DNA of 64,000 bases from NCBI RefSeq assembly GCF_964204865.1, contig NC_135262.1, positions 13,392,001-13,456,000 on the forward strand, read 5' to 3'. Positions 46,038-57,282 of this stretch are shown piece by piece (the first letter of the stretch is position 1; every line of letters begins with the position of its first letter). The notes below the pieces were generated by a model that had not been told where the DNA came from, did no database searches, and was given only the letters and a program-made list of their open reading frames with translations. A program made the position numbers and the translations under genes. The DNA comes from Styela clava (taxonomy: Eukaryota; Chordata; Ascidiacea; Stolidobranchia; Styelidae).

Positions 46038-49000
46038 GATAGTGGACATGGGATTTAGACCTGCAATACTACCATCATAGTTAAACATTAAACGCAAGTC
46101 CACTTAGCTAGGCGTGCTTTCTTTTGAAAGACAGGAGACTGAAAATTGTGAGCAGTATTAGTATAGTTAAGATATTACACAGAAGGCATTGAAAACAGAT
46201 GCGTTATTGATTTTTGTTTGTTGTACAAATACAGCTAATCAATTCCATATATAATTACGTCATGACAGAGTTGGAAATCAATATTCAAATTAACTGTCAA
46301 TCATATGGATAATTGGCTGAAGAAATACATAACCTTTAAACACACTGGCATAATTGTACCATTCACCATGCTACTAAAATAACTCAATTGACACCAATTT
46401 ATTTTAATAAGCAGATGAATATAACAAAAAGATAGTAATAATGTCATGAGGCATGAAAATATTAACGCTATTTGGCAAAACATTCACATAACAATGAAAT
46501 CAATGGCATAGAATTTCATGCTAAATTATACTCGGCCATATTTGTTCCACATTTGACCAGTTATAATTTAGTATAAATCTCTACCGGATATTACACAATA
46601 CAATGGAAGCACAATAATGATGAATTATAAAAAGGTGGCACGATTGCAGAATAATTTAGGTTTATATGATATTTCAATATTCTGTCTTAGTGTTATCTGA
46701 ATGGATTTATTTTGATGATATATGCCAAATTTCATCCTGATTTTACTACAAAAATGGTCGAAATAAAAATTTCAAAGAAATATGAAAACAATTTATTCCA
46801 ATATCAAAATATATTTTGAATGAATCATATACTGAAAAAATTTTCTGGGTGATTCTTTGCTATGAACAAAATAAAGTATTACAATAGTGTAACTTGGATG
46901 AATTATTTAAATCTGAAATAAGTTTAATAACAATTCACTTTTTCAAAAAAATGAGGATACAGTTTTGATAAATGTGAACACAGTTGATAATTTATAATCA
47001 GTAAACAATAGAACTTCACTTTTCAATACCATGATGAAACATGAAATAAAGAAAAACAGTACTGTATTTTACGACCATAAGGCCACACTGTGCTATAAGC
47101 AGATTTAAGTAGTTTCAGGTTATCATACAAAGCTTGATTAACAAAAAATCTCAATTTTTTATGGATATTGTATTTAATTCAAAGAAAATGAACACGGTGG
47201 TTTATTCATAAAACAATATTACCAGTCCTTATTTTGAGTGTAGCATAAAGCACTACATGATCAATACATTAGCGCACGATCGATTTTTGAGAAAAAAAGA
47301 TTTAATGTGCCCTTATGGTCTGTAAAATACGGTATTAGAAAATTGTTTTCAATTAGTTGCGCTAACATACGCAATTTCAGAATGGAAAATCGTGTAATTT
47401 GGCAAGATAAATATGTACTGAAACTTTTAATTAGGGAAGCTAGAATACGAAGAGTTTCCAGGGATATTTGATAAATTAAACGTACTATGGTAAGGACATT
47501 GGCATTTTTGTAGAGTATGTGGCATTGACCAAGACATCAGTCATTTGCAAAATAGTGCTACATTATAGGTACTGTCACATGATGTTTTTTGTAAAATTTT
47601 CCAGAGATACAAATTTTACCGGCGTGTAATTACATATACATATAATGTTCGAGATCATATAGACATAATAACAGCTAGATGACATTTGGTCGTATCGCCA
47701 TTTCCCAATCTATACCAAAATAAGTGCTGTATGATTTATTATTATTTAAATATTTATTTGTATTGTGCTGACAAAAAATAATAAACTTTTTCTCTAGTTT
47801 TCTATTAAGGTGTGCTTATGGCTTTGATGAACATAGGGAGAAAAGGGGTATTTCTCCTCTTGCCTTGTAGTATGTAGGGGAAAGAAGAGATAGGACCAGA
47901 TGCAAACAGCAATAAGAATATAAAAAGCAATAATACAGCAAATTGGTCAAAAATAATATAATATACCTCAACAAGATGATAGAAGCTAATTTTCAATACT
48001 CTCACAAACTCAGTTTGTTCAGGCCAAACAAGTCATACAAAAAATATTCTTATGGAACAATCCTCTTTCAATATATGATCACAGTGTGATTTATTTATTT
48101 GAATGTAAAAATTAGTTTCTATAAATTAAGTCACATCACATGATGTACAGATAAGATAACCGATGGTAGATAAGATAACCCTTGATAAAGTTTGGTAATG
48201 TGATTATAAGGTTAAACGAATTGAAAAAGACCATATCATATAGTTAAAATCAGTTAAAATTTAATATGTAAGATGTTTTACAAAGTGAAAACTTCAACTG
48301 ACAAAAATTTATATGACACAGCAAAATTAACGTCCATGAAAGGAACTTTCAAGGGGGGCACAAAATGCTATGGTGGAACACATGTAGGGCAGTAGTTTTC
48401 CCATCCCAGATTTAGTACCTGTTTCTATAGTTTCAGAAATTGAATTACTGCAAGACTTCAATTGTTGAAAACATCAATTTTTGGAATAAAAATTTTCTTG
48501 ATTATCTTTAAAATCAAATTTGTAAATTAATTGCTAGATTTTAAACACTTTTAAAGCATACTCAAACAAACATATCTCAAAACAATACTGATGCAATAAA
48601 TTACAAAATTTGAAGGTTATTTGTGAATTAATTCTATGATGCTAGGAATCGATTATTTTATAGAACGCTGCCAAGATTAGATATTCTGAAAACAGTATTG
48701 GCATTCTCCAAAATCCTTCCGAAACAAGCACATGATAATAATACGTAACAAAAATCAATACTGTGTGCACTACATACAGCTAATACAACGATATTATGTT
48801 GATAAGGGCTACAAACAGACTAGCTAATTGATTTCGTCTACGGAATATGGTCTACTAAAATTATCATTTATCACAACTGATGATATCATAGAATTGTATT
48901 AGAAATGGTGTTGACAACACCATAAGTGAATAAGTGAACACGGCTCTGAATGTTCATTGGCAATTACGCATAATAAATCCGACTATATATCATACATTAT

Positions 49001-50001
49001 TTAACTAAATACTGCATTTTATATTTATACTATTCAAAACATCAAATTTAAAAATTGATATACACATAATTATATATAAATATACATAAAACAGTACGTA
49101 AACTTGATTCACACTCAAAAACGAGTATTTATATTTGACACTGCAGTGATAATTATATTATATAATTAGTTAAGATTTTACAGATACTAATTTCTCTTAA
49201 ATAATTTATATTAATGAAATGGTATGAAAATGAATAGTAACTTGAATTGGGAAAATGGCAAACTAAATGACAAAATAAAATTACAAGCACAATAGGGCAA
49301 GCAAGTTAAAAACACTAGAAAAATGGTTTGAGAGTTGTTAAAATCAATTTAAACCCTGGAACAATAGATTGAGGCAAACCGCTGAAAACATTCTCTCGGC
49401 AATAATTTCTATAATTCTAGGATTAAGGGCAAGCAAGAAACAGTAACATTTTATTTGTTTCAAGAAAACCATCAGAAAGGTACATACTCTCGATCATATT
49501 TTAAAAGAACAGGCAAAGTCAAGCGCACTCATCCCGAATTATAGGAGACTCATCCATGACATGAATCAAGCTACAGGTCACCAAACTGGATATAATATTT
49601 ATTTTGTTATGAATATTGAATATCCATTCATAATTTAACAACTAATTGCCACAATTCCAAATTAAGACAAACAATACATAAGTCAACAGCAGTCACACCA
49701 ACTTAAATAACATAGTGCAGCAAAGTTATATAAAACAATCAATGCAACTAACTAGCTCAATTCCATTTTACTTTCACTTTCATAACTGGCAATTTGCAAT
49801 TATTGATAAATTTATGTCTTTGTTATGATCGGCCCATGCTCACGCGCAGATTCTGATACTAAAAAACAAAAAGGTTTAATATTTTTTTCAAGCCAGGAAA
49901 ACAAAATTTCAACAGAACAGTAATATAAAATAGAAGCAAAGGAACTCACAATTATATGTAGTATAACACAGACAAAAATAGATTACGTAAATAATATGAT
50001 T
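46038..50001. other. Gene-free interval between CATIP and the AKAP-like gene
   Basis: About 4 kb AT-rich. No coding sequence recognised; it presumably includes the 3' UTR of the minus-strand gene. It holds one MITE (47060-47334). Confidence 0.4.
47060..47334. mobile_element. MITE with TACTGTATTTTACGACCATAAGG ends (about 275 bp)
   Basis: Left end tactgtattttacgaccata and right end tatggtctgtaaaatacggta are inverted repeats of the ccgtattttac-ataagg class seen in many animals. No clear target duplication. Confidence 0.7.
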
Positions 50002-53000
50002 TCACAATATATCCATGTAAACACTAGACAAAATATTTTTGGCAAGTGATTCACTATATGAAACCTGTTTCGAAATATCTTCTATACTTTCCATAGAAGC
50101 GCATCTACGATCATCTGAACTGCGTAAACGCCGTCCTAACAAATTTTGATTCAATCCAGCAAATTTTTGATTGGCTGATGAACTCGGTAATCGTAATGGT
50201 GGCATTTCTTCAAACACTGTCTTTAAGCTCGATTTTCTGCAAATAAAAGCATCTATCAAGAACAGAAAGAAAGTTGGGCCCAGTGACCTACCTTGTGGTA
50301 GGTCAAAGCATTAGATTTAACTGTGATCGCACATTAAAATATAAGGTTCAAATCCCATGCCCACCACCTCATCCAGGGTGTAATGAATTGGATGGGCAAT
50401 GCGGGACCAGAAAGATTCTGGTTCTCCCAATATAATGTAGCAGGCGATAAGTTGTTGTAATTCTTATTCGAAGTGATATTACCAGTTGGAAACTTGGAAT
50501 ATTGAATTTGTTACAACACCATAAAAATTTAGAATATTTTTATACAAATCATTTATAGGCCTTTTGCTTCGAACAAGGGTCTGTATAATCAAGCATGGAT
50601 CATGGTTGAGTGTTTATAATGATTTCATTTTAGTGCAGAAATACTTTTGCCACAACACATAAACCTAAAATAAACATATTATTGCCACACCATGACTAAG
50701 GATGACAGGGCTACCCAGTATATTTATTTGTCTATCAAAGAAAAAGAGTTAAAAGATTAATTAATTGATGAAAATTTCATATAATACTGCTATAATTTTT
50801 ACCTTGATGACACTCTTAATTCAGGAGCACTTGATCTTCTATAACAGTCTACTATTGATGATTTCGTGTCTGTTGTTTCTGAAATATTCACAAAAGCAGT
50901 TGAAAACAGAGTAGATTTACTTACTCGCTGTTAACAAACTCTTTTACGAGTCACTCGCACTTACTCAGAAATGATTATTATTAAACTCGTTGAAGTTATT
51001 AATAATAATGAGTAAATTCACATTTACTAGCTCATCACAATCACATGCTACAGGAGAAACCAATAGCTCTCTTTCTCTCTCTCTGTCGTGAGAAAAACTC
51101 ACCTTAAATTACTCAAAACTAAGTTATTACCGTATGTCATCGCATATAAGCCAACTCCCTAAAAATTGTGAATTTATGAACCATCGCATATAAGCCGACC
51201 CCCTAAAAACGACCCAATGGTGAATAAATAAAAATCCACATATAAGCCGACACTACAAATCGTACGCTCTTATCGTGAGGACTTAGCATTCTGAGTTGCA
51301 GCATTTAGAATTAAATTAGTATAATTTCATTTCGTTCGAGTGCTATCAGATTTATGCGCGTATTATTTGCTAAATATTTACCTGTACTACTGATTGATTC
51401 ACTAGATCCTTTTTCTAATGCAGATAACGAGTATAATAATTTATCAGCAAAATGATGAAGTCCTCTTGATTCAGCAGTGGATTGAGGACTCATTAAGTCA
51501 CTGGAAATATAAAATAGTAACATGATAGAATTTAACAGACTAGATCAGGGATATGCAAATTACGGCCCGCAAACTGGATCCGGCCCACCTAAGTGTTTCA
51601 TCCGGCCCTTTTGTGTCTGCTGAAATTACGACTACAGTTTTTATGAATATAAATTTCGGTTGAAAATATCGATAAAAATCACGTCATAATGAACCTGAGC
51701 TGTTGGACTAACATTTGTAAATAAACTGTTTTCATTTATAGTTTTTCATATAGAGTTTTGATCCGCCTGTCCAGTAATCAAGTCTATTACCTGTCACTGA
51801 TCCACTCAGACAAGTATGGTAATTGCTGGTAGGCTGAATGTTAACCTGTTAGACTTAATTAGGATGACAGATCCTTTTAAAAATAGCATCCCCATATGTA
51901 TCAGTTGCTTTTTGTGCACAGACTTGTTGAGAGTGAAATGATCTTTCAAAAAATATTAGCTCTGGCCTGTGGCTGGCTTCTTGTACAGAGCATTGTTCGG
52001 AGAAAATAGTCTCCCATTTATCAGTGAAATACACTGTTTTCATATATGAAATTGAATGCTATTTGTCAATAAAATTTATATTTCAACTATTTTTAAAAAC
52101 AAATGTAGAATAAAATCTTTTTCTTATTTCAATCATTGTTGAGTTATCCTCAAATAATTGACTATTAGAAAAAATATGCAGGCTCCCTCTAAGAAAGAGT
52201 CATTGACGTAATAGTTACCACACATTCGCTAGTAAAGAATATTATTCCAAAGTTCAAAGACATGATATGTCTTGTCTGTATTATGTTGAAACTAAGATAT
52301 AAATACATGACAACAGTCAATAATCAAATTGCGTAGCAATATTATTAGTCATTGTCGAATAATAAATATTAACTACTTGATAACACCCAAGTTGGCTAGT
52401 TTTGTATGTAGCACATAGCTATAAAACTGTGTTTTAAAGTGATTCTCCATGGAGATGGAGAGCTAAAATCATATTCATTAACAATAAAATGGTAATTGGT
52501 TTTATAGTTTTTTTTTACACTATTTGGCAGCTGTGAACACTGTGATTATATATTATACAGTTTGCTGACGTAGGACATTCTCAAGGTTAAAATATGATTA
52601 TATGTGACCCACGCAAGATCTGGCATTGTTAAATAAACCATGAATGAATCATGGACGAACACATGAAAAAGGAAATTATAATAATTACGCCTTATCACAA
52701 GAAACCAGCCTAATTTGCGTCATTCAGTTAATAAATGTATTTAATTACTGTTATTAAATTAATAATGTAAACACCAAACTAAACGATTTATTGTAGTTTA
52801 CGATAGACATACAAGACATTAGAAATTTGCCGCCAGTAATCGGAAGAATTTGTCAAAAAATTGACAGATTACAATTAAACAAACATGTTTTGTCATATAA
52901 ATACGAGTGTACGCCCATCAAAACATACCCATAAATATTTAAACAGTATTATATTATTAGATTGCAACAACGTTTAATCAATGTGACATTTATATGTAAG

Positions 53001-56000
53001 TAAAGATAGAGGGTAGAATTATATACAATTATACATTAATAATACAACGGGTCAGAGTTATAATATTACAAATTGCCACATATTCGAACAGGATTTTTAT
53101 ATTCATCCCAGGAGATACACAAGATAAGACAGCTTAATTAATCATATGGCGAACCCTGGTGTGAAATATTAAAATATTTATTTCTTACATCTTTAGAAAA
53201 ACATTCTTGGCAGAACCTGAAACAATTTGACACTTCAGGTAAAAACCGATAGCAGCTATTCAACAATTTCATTGAGAAGGCCAATATCTGAATAGTTTAG
53301 TATACTGGTTCTCAACAAGTGGGCCATTGCCCACTGCTGGGCCACAGTAACATATGGGTTGATGGGCCATAAACCTTTTTTTGCTACTGAGTGGTAATTT
53401 TCATTTCAACTATTAAAGTGGAAAAGTTCATTTTTTGGAAAGAATTTTTTGTTTTCCTTGTAGTTTTCTACTTTCATGAGAAAGTTGATTGGCGCAGAAT
53501 TTTTGTGCAACTAAAATGGGCCACAAGAGAAAAAAGATTGAGAACCACTGGTTTGGTATTTATTAAAAATCCCATCTCTGGTATTCATTTTGTTTCCAAA
53601 TAGTATAAACAGATACCTTTCACCCAAAAATGAATCATATTTTATCACAAAAAGTCATTTGAACAAATAATTTTGTGAAAATTTTACACTACTGTATAAC
53701 ATCTAACAGCTTGTGGCACAACTAATCCAGTGATCAGTATATTCAAAAACATTGTCAAATGATCTGAATATTAAGATTAAATTGATAATAAGTTTGAATC
53801 TCAGGATCGAGTCCAATGCCAACCACATCACCCAGGGTGTAATACAGGGGTCGGCAACCTACGGCTCGCGGAGTAATATATTCCGGCCCGCGACGCTTCA
53901 CTAAATTATAGTAACAAAGCAGCTGTTTTGACGATTATATTCTTTACGTAACAGAATTTATTGTGAGACATGTGTAGACTAATATATATTATTACCTATA
54001 TATACATAAAGTACGGTATATATACATAATTCACAATTACTCGTTTAATTAACCTATAGTTTAATTATAATTAGACAAATGGCAACAAAACACAAAGGGT
54101 TCAATAACGCCGAAAATATAAGAGCAAATTGTTTTGGAATACAATTAGGCAATAAATCTATATTTTATTCGAGAGACGTATCATTGCTTGATTTTTATTA
54201 TAAAAAGTGTCATCGGTTCGGTTTTCAACTTTCGGCCCGCCAATGACTTGCAACAATTAATTTTGGCCTGCGAGCGACAAAAGGTTGCCGACCCCTGGTG
54301 TAATAAATCGGGCAATGGCAATGCCGAATCGTGAAAATTCAGAGTACAGGTAGCTCATTACACTAAGTGCCTGCTTGCGAGGAGCCTTGTTTGGAGCGGA
54401 AAGCGTCAAAATAATTAGTATGTCTACAAATTCAAACCTTGAAATGGATTCACAGCTTCCACAGTGAGGAGATTTATCTGATTGCGAAGAATTTGACAGC
54501 GGTCTTTGCCGACGATGATAATGCTGCTGACGGGAATCTCCAATCTTCAATTTAGAAAAGATATCTTCGACAAAATTTTGCGCATATGAATCGTGTGAAT
54601 CATCAATGCTGCTCCTATGAATTCTGAATAATATATAATATTATTTTTAAAAAAAATTTTGAAGAAAAATTCCAGAACAAAGTCTACTTTTTCTCAAAAC
54701 GAGTCAAATTATATTAGTATCTATTCAGTTGATTCTGATTGTATATTGCAAAGAAATGATGCAGAAATCAACATTTTATGCAGAATAACTAATAATAGGA
54801 TGTGAAAAAATATTTTCAAAATTTAATTTAAATTGTGATTATTCAAGTTAATCAAATACATACGGAAAGCTTCAAATACAGTACAATATAACTCACTTTC
54901 TATTAATTGGGGGATGGAAAACCACGTCATGTTGCACAGGCACCAGTAAAGAAATAGTTATTCAGTTAGCCTACTCGTTTTCAGATAAATGGACTTGGAA
55001 GTGGAGGAAACCATAATCAGCCAGCGGTTATGTTAAAACCCTATGACAGGATTGTGCAACATTTTCGTCGGTGGGCCATATAACCATCTTTAGACATCTA
55101 GCCGAGCCACACAAAAAATTTTAATGTTTGATGGGAAAAATCTGAGTGTTGACAAGAGCCACACTAAATGAGTGAAAGTGGTGACTCCTTTACGGCCCAT
55201 GGGCCGGGGCCACGGCCCATCGAATTGGGCCTCGGCCCATCAGGCTATGGGCCGCGGCCCATCAAGTTGTGTAACGGGACTATTCACCTGGCTAACACAG
55301 ACAGTCCCCGAACTAATAATAGAACTATAATGTGAAAAATCTGAACTAAATTTTGTCCTAACCCTAACCTGGTACACATACTACAGGAGTGTTCTTTTCT
55401 GTATTTTAGTATTTTGCTTAATTTTTATATAAAGGCTTATCGTAAAAAAAAATTTGGCGGCATCCCGCGATTTTTTTTGGTTCGAATATTGACAATTTTG
55501 TGAAAATTGAGAATTTTGGTAAGATGATTGAATTTTTTCTGATAGGGCCGCGGCCCATAGCTTGATGGGCCACGGCCCATGTGGCCCAATGAGATGGGAC
55601 GCGGCCCCGGCCCACGGGCCGTAGAGGAGTCACCACCCCTGTAGCACTAAATGGCTTGGCAAGCCAGGCTGTGGCTCTCGAGCCACCTGTTGCACACCCC
55701 TGTCCTGTGACATTGAGGAGTCCGACAATCCTCTAAAACATAATTATCATTTGAAAATTAACCCCCGACCGATTAAAACTCATATAAAGTAATAAGAACT
55801 TTTATGGCAAGTATGTTCATAATGATTGACACGATGTGACGAACAGCGAGCTCATTCAACAGTAATACTCGAAACATTAACTGACCTGATACAGAGTTGA
55901 GGAGAAAACTTGTTTTTTCCATTGTCACAGTTTTCTTTTTCAAATTCACTTATTCCACAATTAATGATTGCACTTGCTTCATTATTAGCCCATTCCTCAA

Positions 56001-56394
56001 ACTTTTGTTGTTTTGCAATTTTACGAAGTTCGACTCTTGATGAAGCAAATATTTCTTCAGTTAAATTGGTACATTCTTTAAATGTCTCAAGAGAACTGGA
56101 TATAAGATGTTTTGAAAATTTATCAGCCCACGGCAAAAGGTGATGAACCAACGCATGGTGTTCTGTGTATTTCTCTAACGCTTCACAAAGCACATAACCG
56201 AAAAACTTTTGAGTGAAATTGTCATAAGTTCCAGCGAGACGAATAGCTGCTTTTGTTATATCTTCACACCATACTGAAATGGCATCTTCTCGTCTCATGT
56301 CACTGAAGGCTTGCAAAACAACCTTCTCCGCACATGAGTCGGAGTATTGCAAAATATTTCCATGAAAAGGCAACATAATTACTATTTGAGCCAT
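50002..56394 (-). CDS. Uncharacterised 374-residue protein with AKAP-like amphipathic helices
   Basis: Five minus-strand exons: 56394-55886, 54623-54438, 51500-51382, 50878-50803, 50236-50002. Donors and acceptors are GT-AG and phases close (2, 2, 1, 2) to one frame ending TGA. I do not recognise the family with certainty. The first exon (170 residues) is helical with conserved-looking Trp/Cys positions (SVWCEDITKAAIRLAG, LPWADKF). The middle is Ser-rich and polar with His/Arg runs. The end, ESLAKNILSSVYMDIL, has the A-xx-IL-xx-VY-xx-IL spacing of PKA-RII-binding helices of A-kinase anchoring proteins, although Tyr at one position is not typical. An AKAP role is an inference; a match to the AKAP3/4/11 group is possible but unproven. 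Divergent from CDKAL1. Confidence 0.75.
50276..50470. repeat. tRNA-derived SINE copy in an intron
   Basis: ggttcaaatcccatgcccacc at 50345 is a B box one base off consensus. Downstream blocks cagggtgtaatgaattgg and gatgggcaatgcgggacc recur in the other copies. Confidence 0.6.
51125..51265. repeat. Fragment of a TACCGTATGTCATCGCATATAAGCC repeat
   Basis: Three copies of catataagccga-type motif within 140 bases after taccgtatgtc. This resembles the start of a widely found ccgtat...ataagccgacc MITE group. The right end is not found. Confidence 0.45.
51546..51640. mobile_element. hAT-type left end, truncated
   Basis: cagggatatgcaaattacgg and cccgcaaactggatccggcc is the common CAGGGGTGTCCAAA...GCGGCCC hAT terminus. 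No matching right end was found, so it is called a remnant. Confidence 0.5.
53303..53550. mobile_element. hAT-type MITE (248 bp) with 7/8 target duplication
   Basis: Ends tactggttctcaacaa and gattgagaaccactg. Flanks gtttagta (53295-53302) and gtttggta (53551-53558). Carries several tgggcca motifs. Same end type as 7552-7724. Confidence 0.8.
53780..54437. repeat. SINE copy split by a hAT MITE and abutting an exon
   Basis: Left part 53780-53844 has gaatctcaggatcgagtcca and the catcacccagggtgtaat block. Right part 54298-54437 continues with aatcgggcaatggcaatgcc and a tail aataattagtatgtc. The tail ends right at the 5' splice site of exon 54438-54623 of the minus-strand gene. The hAT element 53845-54297 interrupts it. 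Confidence 0.65.
53845..54297. mobile_element. hAT non-autonomous element with perfect 8-bp duplication (453 bp)
   Basis: Ends caggggtcggcaacct and aggttgccgacccctg are perfect 16-bp inverted repeats. Target duplication gtgtaata at 53837-53844 and 54298-54305 is exact. Contains ttcggcccgc motifs and AT-rich interior; no transposase. Confidence 0.92.
55170..55644. mobile_element. GGGCC-rich hAT-type MITE, copy 1 (475 bp)
   Basis: Ends gagtgaaagtggtgactcc and ggagtcaccacccctgtag are inverted, followed inward by tacggcccatgggcc-type palindromes. Target duplication cactaaat at 55162-55169 and 55645-55652 is exact. It lies in intron 1 of the AKAP-like gene, nested in 55047-55702. Inverted relative to copy 2 (57508-57893). 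Confidence 0.85.
55275..55392. repeat. Captured repeat segment inside the MITE (inverted)
   Basis: gggactattcacctggcta to actacaggagt is the inverted form of the segment at 57718-57834 and of the intron repeat at 10018-10137. Confidence 0.7.
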
Positions 56395-57282
56395 GAGCGT
56401 TAAATTAAATCTGCTATTTATAAGTTTCTACGTCATAATAAAAAGTTCTATGTGAAAATGTAAAAGAAAATGTTCATTTTGATTACACTATATTCCGATA
56501 TATAAAATAAACGATTCCTTCTTTAATTTAATAGGCAATGTATATTCAAATTTAATTCATTTATTAATTTATTGACATAGTTTATTTTGATATCTCTGAC
56601 AAAACTGCAAAAGCACACAAAAATATGCATAAACCGTATCAAGGTAGATTATACAGAATTTTGGGCCCACAAGTTTTCGGACTACGATGGCACACAAGAA
56701 TAAGATGGTATTATAAAAATGCAACTGAATTTTTGCGACATGTAAACCTGCACAATACGATACCGGTATCGTTGAAAATGACATTGATTACCGGTATGTG
56801 ACTTCTCGTTTTCAAGTTAGTGAGTCACAACAAACAGCAAAATTCACATTGCAGCCTTGAGTACTATACTTTTTAGGAAACATTGTCTGAATTCGATACC
56901 GGTACCGGTTACACCTAAGTTAACTAATTCAAAGCATTCCTTACTTTCGGTGATAACAAAAAATTACCAGATTGGCTATAACTAGTATAGATGAACCAAC
57001 GACTACGGTAACATACTGACATACGAGATGAACTCTGCCGTTCTGCATTCACTAACAAAAGCCAATCCGCCGACTAATTTTCGTTCGCTGACGTAAAAAG
57101 TGACCAAAATAATCCTGTGAACGATGGCGAATCTACGGTGACATCTAACGAGGAGACGGGAAGGGTTATTATATGTGTTTTCCATTTGCCGTGTTAGTTG
57201 TAACAGCGTGGTTTTTCTTTCCCGTGGTGTCAGACATCGGACTTCTTCTTTACTGATAAACTAATGTTTACAAAAGTGTACA
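56395..57282. promoter_or_regulatory. Divergent promoter interval (AKAP-like gene / CDKAL1)
   Basis: 888 bases between the two start codons. The 56395-56410 leader and acceptor-like AG upstream of the minus gene and ttctttcccgtggtgtcag (ending 57233) upstream of CDKAL1 may be 5' UTR splice sites. Two short taccggt/accggta palindromes lie near 56760-56790 and 56900. No classical TATA box is evident. Shared regulation is inferred. Confidence 0.4.

Larger units (their letters stand above)
55047..55702. mobile_element. hAT non-autonomous element, host of a nested MITE
   Basis: Ends caggattgtgcaacatttt and gttgcacacccctg. Flanks ccctatga (55039-55046) and tcctgtga (55703-55710) agree 6/8. Removing the nested MITE and one copy of its duplication leaves about 173 bp. 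Same terminal type as 58722-59064. Confidence 0.65.
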
